Positions 56,262 through 64,000 of a DNA stretch of 64,000 nt are shown here, piece by piece; within the stretch, counting starts at the first letter, position 1, and each line of letters starts with the position of its first letter. Both the position numbers and the translations under genes were made by a program. Under the pieces are notes generated by a model. The model made no database searches. It was given only the letters and a program-made list of their open reading frames with translations, and had not been told where the DNA came from. Where the stretch lies: the NCBI GenBank assembly GCA_036429605.1, contig JAVFKD010000016.1, positions 3,720,001-3,784,000 on the forward strand. Direction: 5' to 3'. This stretch comes from Cladobotryum mycophilum (taxonomy: Eukaryota > Ascomycota > Sordariomycetes > Hypocreales > Hypocreaceae).

Positions 56262-57196
56262 TTTCTACCGCGGCTTTTCTTAAACGCAGCGGGCGAATTT
56301 GATGTCGAACAACGACTTGAAGATGAGAATCAGCCAACATCAATATCAGCACCATTGGCAAGCAGTGTGGATGGCACGAAGGTGAAAAAGACTGGTTCAG
56401 GCAAGCATTACGGTTTATACAGTCTATCTTTGTTGTATTCGAACAACGAGAGATGTGTTTCATCGGCGGTATACATGTCTGATAATCTATTTTTTTAGTG
56501 CCTCGTTGTCCAAATTACGCCACTGTATGAAAGCCTGGGGTTTTATTCCAAAAAAGGCCTTGCAAATTATTCTAGTGGCCTGATGAAGGTGTGGGACTCC
56601 AATTAAGTGAAGTCGTTCTACGTGAAGACTGGTATGAGAACAGAACAGGAGGCTTCGACGCTGGCAAGTAACAGAACAAAAGGTGCTCCACACAGTAGCT
56701 GCACTGAATCGTGAGACGTCTCCATACGATGACATCGTTGGCCCAATGAAATGAAGTGCACTATCGGGGGATTTATGACTAAGCTTACCATTGCACCCCT
56801 GGCAAGAAAGTTGGCCATGCTGGCTGCAACTCAATACCAACAGAGTACGGAGTACAGGTACGCAAGATGTTCTGATACCTGATACCTGATACCTGATAGC
56901 CTTAGCCTTAATACAGAGGACGCGCATGCAGCTCCTGAAGCTTCAGATTTAGCATCACCACAATTGCCATCAGCAATTGCACACCCCGTTGCCCTCGACT
57001 TATCGACGAAGCTGAAGCTTCTATTTGGGCTTATTTTTACGAGCTCCACGACAACCGGCTTTCTTTCATTGTCTATCTGGCACGCCCGGCTGCGCTGCCT
57101 CCCTTGCATTTCGCAGTTGCCCAACACAAGGGCGCACACTGAGGAGACCATCTTACCTTGAAGACGAACAACGTGGCATGATATAAAATTCGAACA
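56262..57196. other. Intergenic, no gene recognised
   Basis: About 935 bp. It contains the heptamer repeat at 56872-56899 and the EMP70 promoter at its right end. No coding sequence seen. Confidence 0.5.
56872..56899. repeat. Four copies of a 7-bp tandem repeat
   Basis: TGATACC repeated four times in direct head-to-tail order, the last copy imperfect (TGATAGC). A TACAGGTACG motif lies shortly before it. Confidence 0.8.
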
Positions 57197-59177
57197 ATGT
57201 TTCTACGAGACACAGCGCCGTCGGCGCTTTTAGCGACCATCCTTGCGATGCCCCGGCTTGCATCAGCTTTCTACCTCCCCGGCGTCGCACCAACCTCATA
57301 CCAACCCGGCGACCAGGTCCCTCTCTTCGTCAACAGCATCAAGCCCGTAGCTGCGCCGCAAGATGCCCGACTGCACTCCATCGTATCATACGACTACTAT
57401 CATCCTGCGTTCCAATTCTGCCAGCCCGAGGGTGGCCCCCAGTATGTGTCGGAAAGCTTGGGAAGCATCTTGTTTGGCGACAGGATCATGACGTCGCCCT
57501 TTGAGCTCAAGATGGCGCAAAACGAAACCTGCAAGCCTCTCTGCAAGGTACAATACCCGGAAAAGGCGATAGAATTTGTGACGACCAGGATCGAACAAGG
57601 TTATAGTTTGAACTGGCTCGTGGATGGTTTGCCTGCCGGGCAACAGATTCAGGATCAGCTTACGGGTACGACCTTTTACAGCCCGGGTTTCTTGCTGGGT
57701 CAGGACGACGAGGAGGGGAACATCATCTTCAACAACCACTATGAGATTTGGGTCGAGTATCACGAAGTCAGCGGCAACGAGAATCAGCTTAGAGTAGTTG
57801 GTGTCGTTGTCCAGCCGAGCTCAAAGAAATACGATGGAGAGGCTGATTGCGCGGATAACCACCAACCCGTCGTCTTTTCCCACGGACCCGGTTCACAGGA
57901 AGTGCAGTTCAGCTACAGCGTATACTGGAGGAAGTCGGAGACGGCCTGGGCTACCCGATGGGACAAGTATCTCCACGTCTTTGACCCCAAGATCCACTGG
58001 TTCTGGTTGATCGACACTGCCATTATTGTTGTCATTCTCGTCTTGACCGTCATGTCCATCTTGGTGAGGACCCTGAAGAAGGATATTGCGCGATACAACC
58101 GACTGGATCAGATTAGCTTGGATGATTTGAGCGGAACCTCGGCTCTCGAAGACGGCGTCCAAGAAGATTCGGGCTGGAAGCTGGTCCACGGAGACGTTTT
58201 CCGAACGCCATCACGGCCTCTTCTTCTCTCTGTTCTCCTGGGCAATGGCGCTCAACTCTTCGTCATGACGGGATGCACCATCGTGTTCGCCTTGCTTGGA
58301 TTTTTGTCACCTTCCAACCGAGGATCCCTGGGCACCATCATGATCATCTTGTACACGCTTCTCGGCTTTGTTGGCGGATACACATCAGCTAGGACATACA
58401 AGGCAATGCAAGGAGACCAGTGGAAGCTCAACATCGCCTTGACTCCTCTGCTAGTTCCTGGCATTGTCTTCTCTGCCTTCTTCCTGCTCGATCTCTTCCT
58501 CTGGGCCAAGCAATCTTCCGGCGCCGTTCCTTTCACCACCATGATCGTCATCGTTGGTATCTGGTTCATCATCTCCATCCCACTCTCAGTTGCCGGATCT
58601 TGGCTTGGATTCAAGGGCCCTCAGATTGAGGCACCGGTTCGCACCAACCAGATTCCCCGCCAGATTCCTCCCGTCACAACATATCTACAGCCCATTCCTA
58701 GCATGCTCATCGTTGGTCTCTTACCATTTGGCGCCATCTTTGTTGAATTGTACTTCATCATGAGCTCCATCTGGTTCAGCAGAATCTATTACATGTTTGG
58801 CTTCCTCTTCCTCTGCTACGGCCTCATGATTGCCGTCTGCGCCGCCGTCACGATCCTCATGACTTACTTCTTGCTCTGCGCCGAGAACTACAACTGGCAA
58901 TGGAGGTCTTTCTTGGCTGCGGGAATGAGCGGCGGTTATGTCTTTATGAACTGCCTTTTGTACCTCGTCACCAAGGTGAAGCTCGGTGGCTTGGCCGGGA
59001 CTGTTCTTTACATTGGCTACAGCGCCTTGATCTCGTTCCTCTTCTTTATCCTTTCTGGTATGTTGTTTTCCGTATCCCACTTTTCACAATTGCTAACTAT
59101 GTATTACAGGCTCTATTGGCTACTTTGCAAGCTGGTGGTTTGTCAGAAAAATCTACTCCTCCATCAAGATTGACTAA
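57197..59177 (+). CDS. EMP70: Endomembrane protein 70 (TM9SF/nonaspanin)
   Basis: Nine-membrane-segment endosome/Golgi protein family. Exons 57197-59057 and 59110-59177 give 642 aa. Residues 1-24 are a signal peptide (ending RLASA, then FYLPGVAPTSY, the family start). The luminal part has YDYYHPAFQFCQPEGG and GDRIMTSPFELKMAQNETC. TM1 is WFWLIDTAIIVVILVLTVMS, followed by LVRTLKKDIARYN, GWKLVHGDVFRTP and eight more TMs including FVELYFIMSSIW and AENYNWQWRSF. The protein ends SSIKID; KxD/E at the C-terminus is the Golgi retention motif known for this family. The 52-nt intron splits the last TM. Convergent with MED4. Confidence 0.96.
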
Positions 59178-59554
59178 CAAATCTCGAGACATCAAAAATC
59201 ATGGCGTGGATGATTTGAGGTTTTTTTTATCCTCTCCATTGAGGGGAGATTTATGTGTAAAAATATTATTTGTACGACCAGCGTCGACGGTTTCAAACAT
59301 TTTTAAACCTTGAAGAAAAAAGGAAAAGCGATTTTCTCTTGCCTGTATGTACATGATAACGACTCTCTTCCGGGAAACTTGGTACGAGCGTTGAGAGGGG
59401 CGTGTGGATGAACTGGGATGAGAATGGTTGCTTTGCGGTATAGACATGAATAACAAGATATTCTTATGAGATGGCTTGATCTATATGTGTAAGATGATGC
59501 TGGGGTGTCCAAGTTGCGCCCGTTATTAAGATATGCCTCGTATCTCACATCCAA
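59178..59554. other. 3' intergenic region between EMP70 and MED4
   Basis: A 377-bp spacer between convergent genes; only 3' UTR sequence expected. No gene seen. Confidence 0.5.
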
Positions 59555-60647
59555 CTAGTCCTCCTCATCATCATCGTCGTCCAGATCATTCAGGTCCATG
59601 AACTGGAACTGTTTCTTCTCCGAACCAGAGGGCTTCACAGCAGACCCAGGCGCATCGGCCGAACCAGCCACAACGCTTGCCCTCCGCCACTCTGCCTGCT
59701 CCTTCTCCCTCTGTTTCTCCCTCTCCTGTCGCAGCCTTTCCATCTCTTCCCTGACCTTTCTCTCCCGCTCCGCGCGCTCTTGCGCCTCGCGCTCCTCCCT
59801 CTCCTTGCGTTCCTCTTCCTCCTTGCGCTTGCGGTCTTCTTCCAGCACGGGATCATAGCCCTTGGGGTCGATGCCTTGCTCGGACAGGATCTGGTTGGAG
59901 GCCAGGGCGCCGGAGCGGATCTTGTCCTCGAGGGGCCAGGGGAAGAAGAGCTGTCCGGAGAGGGGGTTGAGGTACTGGCTCATGCCGTCGGGGAGGCTGG
60001 TGTTCATGGAGGCCTGGGTCTGCTGGGTGGAGGCCTCGGCGCCGGGCTGGGATGTGCCGTTCATGGGAGCGGGGGATTGGGTGAGGTTCGGGGTCGGCGC
60101 CGAGGGCGTCACGGCGGACTGGGGCTGGGACTCGGGCGCCGGCGTTTGGGTCTCCGGGGAAGGGGGGACGTTGTTTATGGTGGCCGCGGGGGGCATGGTG
60201 GTCTTGCTGATGCGGCGCGCATAGCTGAGCAGCTCCTCGTAGGCGATGGGGTAGTTCGCCCCGGAAGGGTAGGTGGTCGTCTGGGTGGTAACGATGTCCT
60301 TGCGCGTCGTCGCCAGGGTGGTCAGGGTTTCCCGGATTTGCGCGTCGAGGGAGGCTGATAGCTGGCGGAGGTGCAGTATCCTCAGGTAGTTGTTTTGATG
60401 GGATTGTACTAAGAAAGAGAGAAAAATAATCAACTTAGTTCAGTATAGGGAACCGATTTGGGATTATGGGTTTGCCACCCCGGGGGAGGGAAAACGTACC
60501 CTCCTCTAGACCTCTGTTCAGTTCATGGTCGGCGGCCTTGAGCTCGTCGGCTTGAGTGGTGGATGGGTGGTATTTTGTGACTGAGTCAATCAAAGTTGCC
60601 AGTGCCTTTTCGAGCCGCTCAAAGCGGTTATCAATGTGTTTATCCAT
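59555..60647 (-). CDS. MED4: Mediator complex subunit 4
   Basis: Middle-module subunit of the Mediator co-activator of RNA polymerase II. Exons 60500-60647 and 59555-60408 give 333 aa; intron borders are GTACGT and TCTTAG. MDKHIDNRFERLEKALATLI and the helical HELNRGLEEVQSHQNNYLRI (across the intron) form the Med4 coiled coil; the SGANYPIAYEELLSYARRIS region, a Pro/Thr/Gln linker and LFFPWPLEDKIRSGALASNQ are family hallmarks. The C-terminus is a long charged Glu/Arg helix ending in LNDLDDDDDEED. Divergent from QCR10. Confidence 0.94.
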
Positions 60648-60978
60648 GTTGACTTGAGAGCGCGCTGCCGCTGCCGCTACTGCTACTGCATGCATGCACG
60701 ATGAACAAATCGAAATCAAGATTCAGTTAAAGAAACAAGGCTGAGTTGGAGTTTGAAACTGGGTAGCTATTGTGGGGGTCACCTAATCCAACAACATGAT
60801 TGGCCCAAAGTCCTGATCTTGTTCCTCCCCCGGCACCACCCGGGCCTCAGGCCAAAACCTCGGCGAATCTCGCAGGTTGAAGCAAGAGCCAAAAACGAAA
60901 CTCGCGCAAAGAAGGCCCATTTCCAAACGAATTGAACGAGCAATTGAACGAAACATCGACGCCCCCCAACAAGTCAAG
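60648..60978. promoter_or_regulatory. Bidirectional promoter region of MED4 and QCR10
   Basis: Only 331 bp separate the two divergent start codons, so promoters and 5' UTRs are shared or interleaved. It contains a GCTGCCGCTGCCGCTACTGCTACTGC patch-like trinucleotide stretch near 60664-60690 and a CCAAT-like GATTGGCC at about 60797. The latter is a composition match only. Confidence 0.5.
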
Positions 60979-61889
60979 ATGGTCTCTCAAGTACGTTTTG
61001 TTTTTCCTCTCGACTGCTTATATGCGAAACGAACCCGGCTCCATACCGACCGAAAGCTGCGGCGCATCGAGATTTGAAGGCGGCATGGGAACGAACTGAC
61101 CTGTTTTTTTGCGAATAGACTCCTTTCCGCGCTGCGGAATTCAAGAGCGCCTTTGGGCCCAAGTATGTCTTTCTTTTCTTTTTTTGGTAGTTTGGTGGAC
61201 TGCTGCTTTTGGACGGATAGCTTTTGCGCATTTCAGCAGAAAGGATAATTGGGGGGGGGGGGGTTAGAATGAGACTGACACTTTTTCTAGGTACAGCTTC
61301 CAGCCCAACTACCGCGGCATCACGATTCAGACTGCCACCCGATTGTAAGTCTAGGAATTCATTTATATACCGTTATCGAGTATGATGGGGGAAACGAACG
61401 AACGAATCATCGAGATCTGTCAACCAAGCTTGGAAGGACTGTTTGGACTTCGGATGGTTTCGATAGCATCAGGGAATGGCAGTAGATGCTCTAGAAAGAG
61501 TTGGATATACAGTGAATCGAGACGAAAACAACGAAACTGGAGGATGACAACTTGCTCAAAGAACGATGCATGGGCAGTGCTAACAACTTGGCTATCAGTG
61601 GCTTCCGTTCTGCCGCACTCGGCGCTGGCCTCGGCGCCGCTCTCTTCCTCTACGGATCCAGCATGCCTCGTTTCCGCTCCGACATTCTCGTCGTAAGCAT
61701 TCACCCACCAACAATCGAATACCACCCGTCTGAACAACACTGTTAACACGCCAGTCGCAGAAATTCCCCATTGTCGGCTCACTCTTTGAGGAGCCCGAGG
61801 TCCACCCCGCTGACAACGTGAGTTTCAACCCAACATGTACGGTTTCTTGTGATGGTTTGAATATTGACCTTTTTTCGTAGCCCTTCTAA
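60979..61889 (+). CDS. QCR10: Cytochrome bc1 complex subunit 10 (Qcr10)
   Basis: Single-pass subunit at the edge of respiratory complex III, inner mitochondrial membrane. Six exons: 60979-60990, 61119-61162, 61291-61344, 61599-61692, 61761-61817 and 61881-61889, giving 89 aa in one consistent frame. Text: MVSQTPFRAAEFKSAFGP, YSFQPNYRGITIQTATRF, the membrane span ALGAGLGAALFLYGSSMP, then RFRSDILV, KFPIVGSLF and the terminal ADNPF. The pattern PRxRxDIL-KxPxxG-x-DNPF is that of fungal Qcr10. First and last exons encode only four and two residues plus stop. Exon 5 could instead begin six bases earlier (TCGCAG), adding SQ. Confidence 0.9.
61251..61263. repeat. G13 homopolymer in QCR10 intron 2
   Basis: Thirteen consecutive G between exons 2 and 3. 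A second run of 11 G lies at 62031-62041 and a T-run followed by about ten G lies in ALG10 intron 1 (62719-62742). Confidence 0.9.
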
Positions 61890-62486
61890 ATCTGCTGCCG
61901 GTGGTGGTGGACAAACTGCATGGTGGGGGGATCTGGACAAGGCCAAGTGTGGCGGCTGAGGCGGTATTTGCCTTTGTATGATATAACACAATAGACCTTT
62001 TTCCTAAGCTGTCTGTTTACAATCTGGTTTGGGGGGGGGGGTTCTTGGTTGAACCTGAAGATGCGTGCCTTGAATGATAACGAGTCGGGGAACGAAACCC
62101 TGACGCAACAGCAAAACTCCCCCAACGTCGTGAGTGTTTTCAACTACGTATCAGAATTCCTGTAGAACTACTGTATAGAAATACCTATGTAAGTCAACTG
62201 GAGACCCACGATATACTTGCTGTGGGTTGCGCTTCTCTTGTACCGTGTAAATAGCACTGTAATTGTACTGTACAAGCTTACTGTATACACAGGGGAAGCA
62301 ATCTCATTTCAACAAACTGGCATCTACGAAGCACGACAGAATATGGTTTCGATTCCGCAGATTTAATGTGAGTGTTCACGAATAAATGTTATAGACTACC
62401 TACTGAAAGTTCAAATTTCTCATCAAAATTATTATAGCTTTCATGAGGTTTTAGTCCGCCTCTCGGGTCAGCCAGCTCAGAACAGC
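61890..62486. other. Intergenic between QCR10 and ALG10
   Basis: About 600 bp between two genes in the same direction. It contains the G11 run at 62031-62041. No gene seen. Confidence 0.55.
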
Positions 62487-64000
62487 ATGGCATCCAGCAC
62501 AGCAGCCCCTGATTCAGGGAAAAGCCAGCATCTCGGCTTCACAACGTGGGCCGCCTGCGCAGCCCCCATCGCACCGATTTTCCATTTCCTGTTCTTCGGG
62601 TCCCGGGGCGGCGGAGCCGGGGGCTTGGGACTCGTGCTATCTACGTGTCTGGCCGCCGCGAGCTTCTTGTGGTTGGGCATGGTGTCCGAGGTTGTGCCTG
62701 AGCCTTATCTCGTGAGTTTTTTTTTTTTTTTGGGGGGGGGGGCACTGCGGTTTTTTGGTGAAGGCAAGGGAAGGGGGTTTGCAACATGAACTAATGTGTT
62801 TTTTTTTCTCTTTTTCTTTCAGGATGAGATATTTCATATTCCTCAGGCGCAGAAATACTGCAAGGGCAAGTTTTTGGAATGGGATGATAAAATTACTACG
62901 CCGCCGGGACTGTAAGTGGAATTTTCGATGCCGTGTTAAGAAAAAAGGGGGAGGGAGGGAGGGTAAGTATGAAGATGTTAATGCCCCATCAGATACTGGA
63001 TCTCGATATTCTTCCCTCAGATGGCAAAGAGCACTGGCTTCATAGCGGCGTATAGCTGCGACCCAAAGACCCTTCGCGCCACGAGCGCCGTTGGCCTGAT
63101 CATCCTGAGTTATCTCACCGTCCTGTGTCGCCGTGAGATGGAAGCACGGCTTCACCAAGGACACTCGCACTCAGCCACCAAGATCAACATGACGTTCAAG
63201 ATCGTCTCTCCCTACGCCATGCACACGGCCTTCAACATTGCCCTGTTCCCTTTGCTCTTCTTCTTCTCGGGCTTGTACTACACCGACGTCGTCTCCACGG
63301 CCGTCGTTCTGGTTTCGTTTTTGAATCACCTGGTGCGCGTGGGGCGGGACCGGAACTCCTTTTTCAACGACGGGCTGACGGTGTTTCTTGGGGTTTGTGG
63401 CCTTGTCATGAGGCAGACGAATGTGTTTTGGGTCGTCGTTTTCATGGGGGGTCTTGAAGCGGTTCATGCTGTCAAGTCCTTACGGCCAGAGCGTGCTACG
63501 CAGCCGCTTCCAACAACACTATCGGGCCGGCTCATCTTTTTCGCAAAGAGATATGCAGTTGGTCAAGTTCATGATGTACCACTGCACATGGCATATCCCG
63601 AAGGTAGGACTACTCATAAAAAAGGAAGGGGTCTAGGGCTAACAAACAGGGCAGATATGCTATTCACCATTGTCAGCCTAGTTATCGCGGCCATATGCAA
63701 CCCCTTGCGCATCCTGCGGCGCATTTGGCCCTATATTGCCATTCTCATCTCATTTGCCGGCTTCGTTGTCTGGAATGGTGGTGTAGTCCTTGGTAAGTTC
63801 TCTCCATCTCAAATTGTCTTGATACATAAAGCTCATAACCATTCACAGGAGACAAGTCGAATCACGTTGCCACCATCCATCTGACGCAGATGCTCTACAT
63901 CTGGGCTTTCTTTGCCTTCTTCTCGCTACCCCTCTTCGTACCATACGTTATCCAAGTCATTGGCACTCTCAAGGCAGCATTCTCGCCCCACAGTCAGTCA
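62487..64000 (+). CDS. ALG10: Dol-P-Glc:Glc2Man9GlcNAc2-PP-Dol alpha-1,2-glucosyltransferase (3' end outside window)
   Basis: Adds the last glucose to the dolichol-linked N-glycan in the ER. Exons seen: 62487-62711, 62823-62911, 62993-63603, 63655-63792 and 63849 to the edge; phases agree throughout. The DIE2/ALG10 start motif DEIFHIPQAQKYCKGKF follows a first TM region; then DDKITTPPGLYWISIFF, FFSGLYYTDVVSTAVVL, VCGLVMRQTNVFWVVVF and LGDKSNHVATIHLTQMLYIW. All are family hallmarks of this polytopic enzyme. The N-terminal exon is longer than in yeast (Ala/Ser/Gly-rich). The last part of the protein is cut off by the window. Confidence 0.94.

Noticed and set aside
57386..57763. Minus-strand 125-codon frame over EMP70
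   Set aside because: Shadow of the conserved EMP70 luminal domain.
59780..60358. Plus-strand frame of 192 codons over MED4
   Set aside because: Gly/Leu-rich mirror of the Glu/Arg and Pro/Thr-rich MED4 coding strand; no ATG context or homology.
12524..64000. ALG3, KTR, EMP70 and ALG10 as a glycosylation gene cluster
   Set aside because: They are spread over 50 kb among unrelated housekeeping genes with no shared promoters; such spacing is expected by chance.

Overview
The window is nuclear DNA of a filamentous ascomycete (Pezizomycotina). The gene families point to Sordariomycetes, possibly Hypocreales, but that rank is inferred. The evidence is: many short introns (about 50-110 nt) with GT...AG borders and CTAAC/CTGAC-type branch sites; fungal proteins such as Erg24, Pkc1 with HR1-HR1-C2-C1-C1-kinase order, Ktr/Mnt mannosyltransferase, Alg3, Alg10, She9/Mdm33, Pat1, Lcp5, Med4 and Qcr10; and filamentous-fungal families such as 2EXR proteins and DUF-type AAA+ ATPases. 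One tRNA gene (Asp, GTC) is present. I found no transposase, CRISPR array or viral gene. Exon coordinates come from reading splice sites by eye.

Layout. 1-0.9 kb: 3'-truncated flavin monooxygenase (minus). 0.9-4.4 kb: no gene seen. 4.4-7.5 kb: a graveyard with a decayed AAA+ ATPase, an unassigned NTPase-like fragment and a truncated saccharopine-dehydrogenase-type remnant. 8.2-14.5 kb: ERG24, D-amino-acid oxidase, ALG3 and an EIF1AD-like factor. 15.4-20.4 kb: an F-box-like/ankyrin protein, then a tandemly repeated unit holding one intact and two broken copies of a small secreted cysteine-rich protein. 20.4-25.1 kb: MFS transporter, HAD phosphatase, SHE9. 27.5-36.5 kb: PKC1, branched-chain-type acyl-CoA dehydrogenase, mitochondrial uS12, KTR mannosyltransferase. 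39.7-48.7 kb: PAT1, RPC5, a PLOD-like type II membrane glycosyltransferase, LCP5, tRNA-Asp. 48.7-57 kb: a gene-poor accessory stretch with a broken nucleoside-phosphorylase-like gene and two 2EXR paralogs (one intact, one internally deleted). 57.2-64 kb: EMP70/TM9SF, MED4, QCR10 and the start of ALG10, which runs off the window.

The genes are mostly independent housekeeping units. Loose themes are the secretory and glycosylation route (ALG3, ALG10, KTR, EMP70, the PLOD-like enzyme), cell-wall integrity signalling (PKC1) and mitochondria (SHE9, uS12, QCR10, acyl-CoA dehydrogenase).

The most striking pattern is that five otherwise well-conserved reading frames (ERG24, SHE9, acyl-CoA dehydrogenase, LCP5, nucleoside phosphorylase) are each broken by exactly one missing base inside a G or C homopolymer. 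That is best explained by homopolymer under-calling in the assembly, so these genes should not be taken as dead without checking. The AAA+, 2EXR, saccharopine and small-secreted-protein lesions are of other kinds and look like real decay. I did not find a convincing new multi-gene system. The small-secreted-protein repeat and the 50-56 kb island are the most unusual biology here.
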